The position numbers and the translations under genes are program-made. A model generated the notes under the pieces. That model saw only the letters and a list, made by a program, of their open reading frames with translations. It was not told where the DNA came from and ran no database searches. A DNA stretch of 64,000 nucleotides from Lycium barbarum (taxonomy: Eukaryota; Streptophyta; Magnoliopsida; Solanales; Solanaceae): positions 22,514,380 through 22,578,379 of the forward strand of contig NC_083344.1 of NCBI RefSeq assembly GCF_019175385.1. Reading direction: 5' to 3'. Positions 1 through 10,554 of the stretch are shown piece by piece (position 1 is the stretch's first letter; each line of letters opens with the position of its first letter).

Positions 1-957
1 AAAATCTCCAGAATACCCAGATGATCTGGCCCTCTTGGGCTGTCTCCGATCCTGGCCCCTATCACGCTGACGCTCCCTATGCCGGTCCTCCATGCCCTGG
101 GCGTGGGCCTGAATCCGGGCAATATCCATGCCGGGCTGAGCAGCCAATACCAAACAGCTGTCGACAAAATAACGGTCCAGCCCCATAATATACCTGTGCA
201 TCCTGTCAGCCATAGTAGCTACCACAGCAGGTGCGTATCGGGCCAATGAGTCGAACTCCATACTGTACTCTCGAACACTGCGACCCCTCTGTCTCAGCAA
301 TAAGAATCTATCAGCCTTGGCTCGCCGTAGCTCCGGAGGCAGAAAGTGGCTAAGAAAAGCCTGAGAAAAATCATCCCAAACTGCTGGGGGAGCGCCGTTG
401 GCTCTGGATAACTCCCATGACTCGTACCAATTTGCCGCTACATCATATAACCGGTACGAAGCCAATGCAACTGACTCTGTCTCGGAAGCATTAATAAACT
501 GTAAGGTGCGCCGCATCTTCCTGATGAACTCCTCGGGATCCTCCTCGGGCTTTGTCCCGAAGAACTCTGGAGGGCCACAAGTCAAGAACTCACGGGCTCT
601 CGAACTGTCACGCCTGTAAGCCCGGTCACCTCCCAGTCCGTGCCCCTGAACCTATCCTGCCACAAGTCTAGTCAATAGCTGGACTGCCTCTCTCATAGTC
701 TGATCCTCAGTCCCTGGCCGTGGAGCTGGAGGCTCAGGTACTGGAATCTCGGGAGCTGGCGGTGGAGCCGCCCCTCGACGTGCAGCCGCTGCTACTCCAA
801 TATCCTCTACGTGTGGCGGGGTGGAAGAGCCCTCTGCCGGGGGCAAAATATGAGGAGCAATATGAGCATGGGCCCTGGTAACCCTCTGGGCCTGACTAGT
901 CTCTCCCACAGCTGCTGCCTTGGCCTTTTGGGCCGCTGTCGCCTTCTTTGGAGGCAT
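1..957 (-). pseudogene. E1 gag (5' part of gag-pol), Ty3/gypsy Tekay-type, cut by window edge
   Basis: The reading starts at the ATG at 957-955 (MPPKKATAAQ...) and runs leftward off the window. The protein begins with a basic Ala/Lys segment and a Pro-rich linker (about residues 35-85). It continues into the retrotransposon gag core ([10 protein letters not shown], then WYESWELSR, then [13 protein letters not shown]), closely matching gag of E5. Gag packages the element RNA into virus-like particles in the cytoplasm. One in-frame TAG at 654-652 replaces the CAG (Gln) found in E5; the rest of the visible frame is open. The ATG was chosen because MPPKK is shared by all four gag copies here and lies 2 nt after an acceptor-like CAG. 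The CCHC knuckles and pol lie outside the window. Confidence 0.85.
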
Positions 958-1144
958 AACTGCAAATGTAACAATTCGTTAGGGAGGAATCATCCTGATA
1001 ACACAGCTCTATCGCACGATCTAAGACAGAAAGAAGGGTAGTATCCTAAATGCCCTGTAGCCTCCTGTTTATAGGTGTGGTGCACAACACACCGATAAAC
1101 AAAACTCTACTAGACACGGTTTGTAGACATTCCGAGGACGAACC

Positions 1145-1156
1145 GCTCTGATACCA
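1145..1156 (-). promoter_or_regulatory. Primer binding site of E1 (initiator tRNA-Met type)
   Basis: Read on the minus strand this is TGGTATCAGAGC, complementary to the 3' end of plant initiator tRNA-Met, lying 4 nt from the LTR edge. The leader at 958-1144 is non-coding. It contains the ATCGTGCGATAGAGC block shared by the leaders of E2-E5 and ends in an acceptor-like TTTGCAG at 966-960. Confidence 0.9.
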
Positions 1157-1160
1157 CTTT

Positions 1161-4100
1161 TGTCACGACCCAACCCCGTAGGCCATGACTAGTGCCCGAG
1201 CTGGGCACTCAAACGCATTCTAGTATATGGCAGAAACCGACAAAGCTTTATTTCAAATTTAGCTAATTTTTGAGAAAAATTTCGGCAGAGTTTCCTTTGT
1301 TTTACGGACTATCCCAAATACCCTGCACGCAGAAAATACCAACAAAGGCCTCACAGGGCCAACAAAGCAACATCTAAATATATGCGGACCGGCCGCCGCG
1401 GCGAAGGGGATCGCCCAAACACAACACATACACATATCTGTACAGAAAGATCCCAACCCACGAACATGTCCATAGACCTCTAACAGACCGACAGAATCAT
1501 ATGACGGGACAGGGCCCCGCCGTACCCATGAACGAGAAATATACATATATAGAAGTGACAGACTATACCAAAAGATGGCTCTGAATAAAAGAGCGCTCCA
1601 AAAATAGCAGAATGAGATCCTAAGCAGACGGATCAGCAAACCTGTCGTCGGTACCTGCGCGGCATGAAAACGCAGCCCCCGAAGAAAAGGGGGTCAGTAC
1701 GAAATATGTACTGAATATGTAAAGCCTGAGCTGCAGAAACAAAATCATAACTGGTGCAGAACATACAGAAAGTAAACGGAAAATCCAAAGTATCAGATGC
1801 ATATTTCCAAAACATGCAGAGTGTGTACAGAACATATGTCATATCAAATCCGGCCCCTGCCAAGGGACTCGGCAGACAGAACGTGGCCACCCTCCCGACG
1901 CTGGTGCCACAACACAGAAGAATCAGAATAGGGGCATAACCCCGTAACATAATATGTCATATCAGATGGCCATAGTAAATCATATCAGAACAAACATACA
2001 TGGCACAGCATACTCCACAAACCCATGTACGCATATACCTGCCCCCTCACATCGAGGCACGGCGAACAATGCAGGGGATTACGCTTGACAACATATCCTA
2101 GCCCGGGCTCAGTGTGGGAAACATTGGGGTATCCACGAATAGAGTCGTGAGAAACTAATGCAAGTAAAATATCATAAATGTTTCCATAGACTCGATGAGG
2201 CATATCAAAGACAAACCGATCCGATGAAGTCGGAAGGAATCATAGTAAATGAGTTTCGAGTATCAAAACAATTTATCAGACTCAATGGAATATTTAAAAC
2301 CATATTAGTTAGGTAATTAAAAGGGTAGTCGAAACATTTCTTTCAGAAATCGTTCAAAGAGGGGACTTTAGTACATTAAGGGCAAAACCGGGAATAGCGG
2401 GCCCACCTCGGAACAAGCAAGGCGGTGGGCTCAAATTACGCCCTTTGAGCTTATGGGGTCACCTATAAAGGTTCTACGGACATTCTATAGCTTTTCAAGG
2501 AGTTTAGAGAAAGTCTACATACTTTCAGGAAAAGCATATCAAAATGGTTCAATTCTACTAAAGGAAAAACTGAGATTTTCTTTTGCGGATTCCGATGGCC
2601 AAGAAGGTCTTTTGAGGCTCGAATCTGATCCTAAAACACATAGACATGCCAAAAGAAGGATCGGGGTAGCTTTACATACCTTTCAAGGTCCTTACGCCTT
2701 TCCAAACTCACTTCCCGTTTCGTCAAAAATCTGCAAATGGTCAAGTTTGCCAATTGTAAGTTATAGATGCTACAATTTCAATTCAACTCTTATTTGCCTA
2801 CCGAAATTTCGGCAGCACTTCCCCTATACATATAGCACCCCCGAGAATTCAACTCGGCTCACAATCATCAACAACAACCCAAACAACAATATCAACATCA
2901 ACACCAAACTCTAGAAACACAATATGGCACAACTAGTTCTACTTGCCGACATAATGCCATAACCTTTACTTTAACCTTAACTTTTAAACTATTCTCAACA
3001 ATTTCACATTCATTATCAATCTAGATTACCACAACATAGTTTAACAGCAATTCATATCGTTTCCACAAGACATTCATACGATATACATAATATACAAACT
3101 TTCCGCCAAAGTCATAACGCATTCGAAACTTCTAATCTTTGACTTACGCATTCATAACATGATTCCATCTTCCAAATTCATTAACACCCGTCATAATTTG
3201 CAACCCAATAACTTCATTTTCATAATGTCGCAAAATCATACTTAAACGACATAAGTTTTCTACATTCCATTTCAAAGCAAACTCATATCGTTTTACTTTC
3301 ATTTACATTGCAAAAATCACGATAACACAATTAACACACTAGACGAACTTAATCCATTTCCATTCCACACACCCCATACCACACGGCCAAACACCCCACT
3401 ACCAACTACTATCCAATTCATTCAATTTTCGTTTCCAAGATGCATTTCATCCCATCCACAACTAGAATATGATATAAATTCAACACCTTACAATTATACA
3501 CATACATATATATACACGGCCACATGCCTATATACATATCCACTCGGTATCCACTCGGTAAACTTCTATTTTTCCGCACAAACAACTCATGCTCACATAC
3601 TACAACACAAACAAAACTTCATAACACAATAAAAAGGAATGAATCCTTACCTTTTTCTCTAGTCTCCTTCACTTGAACTAGTGATCAAATTGAGGAACCA
3701 AGTGCTTCTTCCTCCAAGACAACTACACCATGTTAAAGAGGCTACCCAAATTAGTAGGAAAACCACAAAATATGAATTTTTAGAACAAGATTTTTGGTGG
3801 CTAATTTTATGGGGTTAGGGTCGAAACCCTCTAGTCTTTGCTCTCTCTTTTGTTTGCTTAATTCTTTCTTGAATTTTCTTGAAGCAAAAGAAGACTTATC
3901 TCCCTTTATCTTAATTAGTCACATGGCCAAGCACATGACTAATTCATGTTGGACTTGGGCCATAACTTGGCCGGCCATGTCCCTTAATGTGGGCCTCAAT
4001 TCCATTAATTTTTTTGAGCCCAATGACTTGTGAATCAAATTTTGTAATTCCCGAAACTAATTCCCAAAATTCTAAATTTGCCCTTAGTCTTCCTCGACAC

Positions 4101-4220
4101 TTCCATATTAATATTCTTTCATAACAACTCAAGGGTTACATAAATTCAATTATGCCCTTATTTCATACAAGTCCAAATTATTTCCAATTTTCCAAAGATG
4201 TGAAAACACGGGATATAACA
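1161..4220 (-). repeat. 5' LTR of E1 (A-type, 3060 bp)
   Basis: The LTR begins TGTCACGACC and ends GGGATATAACA as read on the plus strand, so the element sense is TGTTATATCCC...GGTCGTGACA. PBS and gag follow on the left. It is the same subfamily as the E5 LTRs. In element sense it holds an inverted repeat upstream of the promoter (3944-3913), a donor-like AAAAG|GTAAG near 3655-3646, an AAAGGTATGT near 2683-2674, and the twin-hairpin module at 1722-1652. Open reading stretches here, such as the 153-codon one at 2453-2914, are chance frames in the LTR. The target site duplication cannot be tested because the other end is outside the window. Confidence 0.9.
3913..3944 (-). promoter_or_regulatory. 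U3 inverted repeat upstream of E1 promoter
   Basis: Arms AATTAGTCA (3913-3921) and TGACTAATT (3936-3944) are perfect 9-bp complements around a CACATG-containing centre. Each A-type LTR has a different inverted repeat at the equivalent place. Confidence 0.6.
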
Positions 4221-4444
4221 CATATAATTAGTATCAACTGACCCACAAAATACCTTCAGACGCTATTCAAGCCTATCTAATTTCCAAAACTGCACTGCAC
4301 TTTCTGTCTCTTTTCTAGTCTAGCCTGTCGCATTCTATGTGACCTCTTATGGTTCCCCAACCATTCTGAATACATTAAATTTCTCTTGGATTACTACAGC
4401 TCCTGACTTGCTGCTCACATCTGAATTTTACAAAATTTTTAGAA

Positions 4445-4548
4445 AACTTCCCAGGGGGTCACCCATTATGAAATTGTCCCCGCCTGAGCACGCTTAACCT
4501 CGAAACTTTGATGGATTTCGGTGCCTTAGGGCCAATATAATCGCGTCC
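4445..4548 (-). other. 5S rRNA-derived sequence (degenerate, Cassandra-like?)
   Basis: Over 104 nt the minus strand aligns without gaps to plant 5S rRNA as I remember it, at roughly 70% identity. Best kept are the internal control region (GGTTAAGCGTGCTC, GGGTGACC) and the 3' part (CTGGGAAGT). It is too diverged to be a working 5S gene. Cassandra TRIM retrotransposons carry 5S domains in their LTRs, so a Cassandra-like origin is the main alternative to a stray 5S pseudogene; the LTR ends of such an element were not located. Confidence 0.6.
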
Positions 4549-4756
4549 ACTTTCCCCTATAACCTTTATTACCTGATCCGGAGCAAACCAAGGTCTCACA
4601 GATTTCGAGACATTTCTGTAACCCGCTCTATCCTTTACAATTACCGTTTTACCCTTTTCCAACCCTTACTATTCAGAATTCACTCACACACAACAAATAT
4701 CAACAACGCCTCACGGATCGTACATATACATAACATATTCCGGCCGGCCAGGGCCT

Positions 4757-4912
4757 TTATATATCATTTCACATCGCATCATATCATATTACCTCATGTT
4801 AGACCATATCATGTCATATTGTGTCATATCATATCTTGTAATATCATATCATATCGTATCACGTCGCGTCGTGTCATTTCATATGGGATCATATCATATC
4901 ATACCAAATCAC
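4757..4912. repeat. Degenerate ATATC/TCATA simple repeat
   Basis: About 150 nt of runs such as catatcatatcatgtc with point changes, AT-rich and non-coding. Confidence 0.75.
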
Positions 4913-5189
4913 AGCCGTACAGGGCTTCCGGTTTATGATAACAGAACGAACATGTCAAGACTTACCTTCGTGGTCTTCCATATCATTATTCACCTTTTCC
5001 CAACGTATGTAAGGCTTACATTTGGGATCACATTTCCCTATGTCTGGGCTCTATCGCACGATCTATGACAAAAAGAAGATAAACAATTCCTAGATACCCC
5101 GTAGCCCCCTGTTTATAAATGTGGCGCGCTTCACACCATAAACAGGACTCTACCGGACACGACATTGCAGACAACCCTTAGACCGACCT

Positions 5190-5201
5190 GCTCTGATACC
5201 A
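5190..5201 (-). promoter_or_regulatory. Primer binding site of E2
   Basis: Reverse complement is TGGTATCAGAGC, 3 nt from the LTR edge at 5205. The other elements here have a 4-nt gap. Confidence 0.85.
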
Positions 5202-5774
5202 CTTTGTCACGCCCCGACCTTTCTAGGGTGTGATGGGCACCCGACCCTTAATTAGGGCCGAGCGAACCCTCAGACTCCTGCCGCACATAAAATTACGTCA
5301 AACTTTTAAATCAGATCAGATAAAATATATAGTAAATTTTTTTTTTCTTTTTCTTTCTTTCAGAAATGTTCTTTCTCGAAGCTTCCAGACGAACAAATCT
5401 ATAGTCATACAAAATTCAATACATAACACAGACTGACATATCGGCCGACGGAACCGCTTACAGACTGACATACTATACCCACGACACTGTCTGCAAAGTC
5501 TCTAAAATATATCAGACATCACAGCACACATACTCTGACTCGGCAGCACTCCAGGAGCAAATGGAGTTTGCCATCTTCGCTGGAACATCTTCTATAATAT
5601 CTTCCACTCATCTGGGAGTACCTGCGCGGCATGAAACGCAGCCCCCGAAGAACAGGGGGTCAGTACGGAATATGTACTGAGTATGTAAGGCATGAAATAT
5701 AGAAAGCAAAACCTTAATCGAAACAAATAGTACAAAGGGTAAGCATATTATCCAGATTGCCGAATTACTTACTT

Positions 5775-6020
5775 CTCAGACACAGATCATACAGCCAATA
5801 CAGATCATACAGGCCGACACAGATCGTACAGACCAATACAGATCATACAGGCCGACACAGATCGTACAGACCAATACGGATCATACAGACCGACACGGAT
5901 CGTATAGACCAATACAGATCATACAAACCGACACAGATCGTACAGACCAATACGGATCATACAGACCGACACAGATCGTACAGACCAATACGGATCATAC
6001 AGACCGTACAAATCATACAG
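5775..6020. repeat. Minisatellite inside E2 LTR, about 18/36-nt unit
   Basis: Alternating units of the type ACAGATCATACAGGCCGAC and ACAGATCGTACAGACCAAT are repeated about twelve times with point changes. Each unit contains GATCNTAC. The open frame across it is a by-product of the periodicity. Confidence 0.85.
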
Positions 6021-6289
6021 AGCGTATGGAATGCTGACATACTCACTTTCCAGACACAGATCGTGCATACCGTTATCGGATATCAGAAGGAGTGTGGCAC
6101 GTACAGAACACACAGATAATGTCGTACGTCAGACGAAGTATAGAACGTACCGATTGCTCTGATGATGTCACATATCGGACGGAATACAGAACATACAGAT
6201 TACTCAGAGGATGTCGTATATCAGACGGAATACAGAATATACGGAAGGTCAGAATGCTTACTCTCCAACACAAGCCATACATATCGGGA

Positions 6290-6700
6290 TCGGATATCAT
6301 ATCACATACGCGGTAACCCCGGGGACATGTACCACGCCAGGACAAATACCATATCATACATACGGTAACCTCGGGGACAAATAACACGCCGAGGGACCGG
6401 TCACATCCTATCATATACACGGTAACCTCGGGGACAGGTAACACGCCGAGGAACCGGTGAACAATGCCAAGGGATGCGCGCGATAACATAGCCTTTGGCG
6501 CCCCAACACATCATATTTCAGGAAATTTGTCCCGATCTCCGTCTCACATCATAACATAACCACGGTACCCCGGGGCGGACAGATAACACGGCACCCCGAG
6601 CCCGGACACATCATACTTCATAATATATCCTCGGTAACCGGGGACGGACGTATAACACAGTACCCCGGAACCGGACACATCATACCTCGGCGAACCATCC
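6290..6700. repeat. GGTAACCTCGGGGACA unit array in E2 LTR
   Basis: Imperfect units with CGGTAACCTCGGGGACA, ACACGCCGAGG and later GGTACCCCGG or ACCCCGAG. Units contain complementary halves (CCTCGG and CCGAGG) and can fold. The array takes the same position in the LTR as the CCGAGTCCC arrays of E3. Confidence 0.6.
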
Positions 6701-7127
6701 GTACGATACATACCGGCCAGGGACTCGGTGAAGGAAATCATAACATATGCACGAGCAGAATAGTGAGAAACCACATGCGTAGAAATCAAGACTCGACAGA
6801 CCAGTGTACTTACCGATACCTGGAGGCTCGGAACAGATTTCAGGTCAATCCGGCGTAGTATGAGAAAGTTACGAGCGTTCGAAGTACAGAACGCTTTATA
6901 AGCGTTTCAGAAGCCTTTTTCGGGGAATCAGAATCATAGTCGTATCAGACACCTTCAGATGTCCTTACGATTCAGATCAAATAGAGATTTTGGAACCATA
7001 CTTACGTATAAGAAAATTATAGACGTCTTGATACAGAAACCTCTTCGAACATTTCAGAGCAATCCGAGATCGTATACGGAAGTTAGGGACCTTAAATCTT
7101 ACAGAAGTTCTCGAACCAGAATAAAAA

Positions 7128-7400
7128 TATCAGAATGCTCTTATCAGGATACTGATTTCGGAATTCTCATATCAGGATACTTACTTCGGAATACTTATAT
7201 CAGCATACTTACATCAGAATACTTATATCAAAATACTCATATCGACACACTTATATCAGAAGACTGATATCAAAATGCTTATATCGAGACACTTATATCA
7301 AAATACTTATATCAGAATACCTATATCAGAATACGTATATCAGAATACTTGTACCAAAATACTTATATCAAAATACTTATATCAAATACTTATATCAAGG
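7128..7400. repeat. Minisatellite, about 15-17-nt unit (ATACTTATATCAGA)
   Basis: Roughly fifteen copies of ATACTTATATCA(G/A)A with small length changes. AT-rich, non-coding, inside the E2 LTR. Confidence 0.8.
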
Positions 7401-8799
7401 GATGAACTAGGATCACAAACTCAGGTCAAGAAGTGAATTAGAATCATAATCAGACTCAGCATCACAGAACAGAGTTACCCCAAGGCAGCATATCACATTA
7501 TACCTTACTTGGCTCTAGGACATGCCAAAGAAAGAAAGGGTAAGCCTTACATACCTGCGCCGCGACCAACTAGTCACGCTTGTGCCTCCAACTTGTTAAT
7601 CTACATTCAAGAGGATTCATCCATTCATTAGATTCGTTGTCACATACTTGCCCTAATCTTTCAAACACATTCATTTATATTTTGCTGGAATTTCGGCAGC
7701 ATCTCCCCTGTAAATGTACCAACCCCGAGAATATGGCTCGGCCCAATTCAACAACAACAATCCGGGAATTCAACCCGGCCAAACCAACAACATCAATAAG
7801 AGGTTCAAAACACATTCTAACATTAGTAGCTCTTTTATATACAATTCGACAATATTCCGTTTTCATTCAAATCAACCGCATACGATCGAACCAACATCAA
7901 TATTCGTACACTCAAGTACTAATCCAAAACACTTAAACAAGATTAAAAAAAAAAACACTTCGGACAATCCCACAAAATGTTCAAATCAGCCCATCCAATA
8001 CACAAGCAAATCCAAAATCTTCCATGTCCAAGAAAACATCAACAATACATTTCTTATTTTCCAAATTCATCAACTACACTAACAATCCATAATTTAACAA
8101 CATTAGCCTTACAAATACAAGAAACCATATTAAGATTACATCAAGTACCAAAACAGCCCACATGATTTCAACCTCACTTTGAACCATTAAGCCTTCATTT
8201 TATAACATAGAATCTACAACACAACAACCCAAACATACTAAATAAAATTAATTCATTCCTTGACACACAAAACAGTCCATTTTCGGCCAGCCCTTCAACA
8301 CACAATTCCCATGGTTGTTCATTCATTCCTTCTCACTACAACACATTCAAACATGCTAAATACAATTCATTCTTCATTCCTACACACTACTACATACATA
8401 CGGCCAACACTTCCACATGCATAATTTCATTAATTGCTTTCATTTCCACATACCACAACATGTGCAAACCATCCATAAAACTAATAAAGAAAATCAAACC
8501 TCACCTTTTTCCTTCAACCTTTCTAATCGGCTAGACTTGTTCATAACCACAACGAACGATTTTCTTGCTCCAACAACTACTCCACGTCGTAGAGGACCTT
8601 CCAATTAGTAGGGAAGCTTGAAGAAACAATTTTTTCTTGATCAATCTTGAGGGGCAAGTTTCGGCCAGCCCCTCCCTTGGCCGAACCCCCCTCCAATTTT
8701 TTTCTCCCTCTCTCTTTTTCTTGAATTGTCTAGAGTGAAAGTTATGGATTTTTTTTTCTTTTTCAAGACTTTAGCCCTATATATACATATAGTTTTTGT

Positions 8800-8820
8800 G
8801 GCATGTGTGGGGCACATGCC
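8800..8820 (-). promoter_or_regulatory. U3 inverted repeat and TATA region of E2
   Basis: GGCATGTG (8800-8807) and CACATGCC (8813-8820) form a perfect 8-bp inverted repeat with a 5-nt loop. On the minus strand it lies about 10 nt before a TATATGTATATA run at 8790-8776, a likely promoter. Confidence 0.6.
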
Positions 8821-9186
8821 CCTCTCTAGAGTTTTCTTGAAATTCCATAAAAAGAAGACTAATTTGTCATCCTTTTTAATTCTTTTTCTTTTTCATTTCA
8901 CATATATATTTTTTTGTCACATGGCCAATATGGCCCTTTTTAAATTCTCATGAACCTTTTGGTGAAATTCCCGTTTTGCCCCTATTCTTTCCGCAATATT
9001 TCCATAAGTCATTTTGCGAATTTCTCTTCTTGCCCTTAGCCTCTTACCATATTTCCATACTAATAATAGTCACAAATAATATTCATGACAACTTGTGCAT
9101 TAATATAACTTTTGAAAATGGTTTCGCCCTTAACTTTCCACGACGACTTTAGAATTTTCCAAACGTACAATATACGGGCTATAACA

Positions 9187-10370
9187 CTTAATATGGCTAT
9201 TATCCTGATACTCGAGAACTGATTAGTCTACTTATCTATTCAGTCTCAAAAGATGATTTATGTGCATATGGTTACTTACTACTCTGCTCGTGCATACTGT
9301 TATTGTATCATTCACCGAGTCCCGGGCCGGTTATGTTATCATGCGCAGTGTCAATGCATTATTCACCAAGTCCCTTACTAAAGGGTCGGGTATGGTATAT
9401 GATGATATAATCATATGATATACGATTATGGCACCGAGTCCCATGATGGGCCGGGTACGGTATACGTGTACATGACTTTATTCACCGAGTCCCTTACTAG
9501 AGGGCCGGGTATGGTATATGTATATGATGATATGATGATATGATGACATGATATGATTATGGCACCGAATCCCATAATAGGCCGGGTACGGTATATGATA
9601 ATGATATGCATGATTTTGTTTCGTAAGGCACAGGTACAGTGATTTCCTGATTATTATACTTGTTTCTGGTAATCTCTACTTCAGATGTGATCTCCTTTAT
9701 GGTATTCTATGCTTTATATACTCAGTACATATTTCGTACTGACCCCCTTTCTTCGGGGGGCTGCGTTTCATGCCCGCAGGTACAAACACTCGTTTTGGTG
9801 ATCCGCCAGCTTAGGATATCTATTCAGCTATCTTGGAGTTCTCCCTTGTCCCGGAGCCTAGCTTTTTGGTATAGATCCTTTTGTTGCATATATGTGTTTA
9901 TCCAGGGGTACGACGGGGCCCTGTCCCGTCATATGATACTGTTGTTACTCTTAGAGGTCTGTAGACATATGTGTGGGTTGTATGTATGTGCTGTCCAGCT
10001 GTGTTAGTATGATTTATGTTTTGGCACGTTCCCCCTCATAGTGGCAGCCTCGTCGGCTTGCGTATATATATGTTTTGGGATGTTATGTGTAGTGGCAGCC
10101 TTTTCATCTTGCGTATATATATAGTTGGGACGTTCCCACATGCTATGACAGCCTTGTCGGCTTATATACTGCGTTATCTGTAGTTAGTTGTGACTCCTCA
10201 GGAGACAGGTTGCTTAATATATATATATTTGTGCGACAGTTCTGAGACTATGTGTTGGACCTATGGTTCTCATATAATGTTTGGTTGTGGATTGATCATA
10301 TAGCTAACAGGGGTGTATACGAGTGTCCAGGTCGGGCACTAGTCACGGCCTCCGGGGTTGGGTCGTGACA
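9187..10370 (+). repeat. E3 5' LTR, 3' portion only
   Basis: Matches 39437-40625 of the E3 3' LTR with scattered differences. It ends GGGTCGTGACA directly before the AAAG-PBS. It contains the CCGAGTCCC unit array (9316-9597), the twin-hairpin module (9724-9782) and a third hairpin GACGGG/CCCGTC (9912-9930). Confidence 0.9.
9316..9597. repeat. CACCGAGTCCC...GGCCGGGTA unit array
   Basis: Five imperfect units, each with CACCGAGTCCC followed by GGGCCGGGTACGGTATA. The halves GTCCC and GGG(C/T)C can pair. The copy in the 3' LTR is at 39555-39835. Confidence 0.7.
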
Positions 10371-10374
10371 AAAG

Positions 10375-10386
10375 TGGTATCAGAGC
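10375..10386 (+). promoter_or_regulatory. Primer binding site of E3
   Basis: TGGTATCAGAGC, complementary to initiator tRNA-Met, 4 nt after the LTR end. The leader to 10554 includes a branch-like CTAAC (10530-10534) and an acceptor-like TTTACAG (10546-10552), 2 nt before the gag ATG. Confidence 0.92.
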
Positions 10387-10554
10387 AGTTCGTCCTCAGA
10401 ATGTCTACAGACCGTGTCTAGTAGAGTCTTGTTTATCTATAAACAGGAAGCTACGGGACATTTATGATGTTATCTTTCCTTCTCACTCTAGATCGTGCGA
10501 TAGAGCTTTATTATCAGAATAATTCCTCCCTAACGGATTATTATGTTTACAGTG

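Larger units (their letters stand above)
4221..5189 (-). other. E2 interior remnant: leader plus non-gag sequence
   Basis: Only the PBS-proximal leader (about 5040-5189, with the ATCGTGCGATAGAGC block) resembles the other elements. Further in there is no gag. Instead there are ATATC-rich simple repeats, a TATATAAAGG-like box on the minus strand near 4764-4755, and a 5S-rRNA-like stretch. The left edge is E1, which interrupts it. It could be the interior of a non-autonomous element or a junction with an older repeat; the sequence does not decide. Confidence 0.5.
5205..9186 (-). repeat. 5' LTR of E2 (A-type, 3982 bp, longest here)
   Basis: Starts TGTCACGCCCC and ends CGGGCTATAACA on the plus strand, with the PBS immediately to the left. 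Its extra length compared with the other LTRs comes from internal tandem arrays at 5775-6020, 6290-6700 and 7128-7400. It carries the twin-hairpin module (5685-5619), a U3 inverted repeat (8820-8800), a TATA-like run (8790-8776) and a donor-like AAAAAG|GTGAG near 8508-8498, all in minus sense. The right edge abuts CTTAATATGG of the E3 LTR, where the intact E3 3' LTR reads AGAGAACTTAATATGG, so E2 is inserted in the E3 5' LTR. Confidence 0.88.

Noticed and set aside
1145..1156. tRNA genes at the TGGTATCAGAGC sites
   Set aside because: Only the 12-nt complement of the tRNA 3' end is present; no cloverleaf around it.
2453..2914. 153-codon plus-strand frame
   Set aside because: Lies antisense in the E1 LTR; the homologous stretch in the E5 LTR has no such frame and the protein looks like nothing known.
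4459..4662. 67-codon minus-strand frame
   Set aside because: Overlaps the 5S-like sequence; no protein family recognised.
5775..6020. CRISPR-like regular repeats
   Set aside because: Adjacent units without distinct spacers, plant LTR context, no cas genes; a plain minisatellite.
5757..6119. Repetitive Tyr/Arg/Thr-rich frame of 120 codons
   Set aside because: Product of an 18-nt-periodic minisatellite inside an LTR.
8726..8953. Hydrophobic, Phe-rich 75-codon frame resembling a membrane peptide
   Set aside because: T-rich tract antisense to the E2 promoter region; composition alone explains it.
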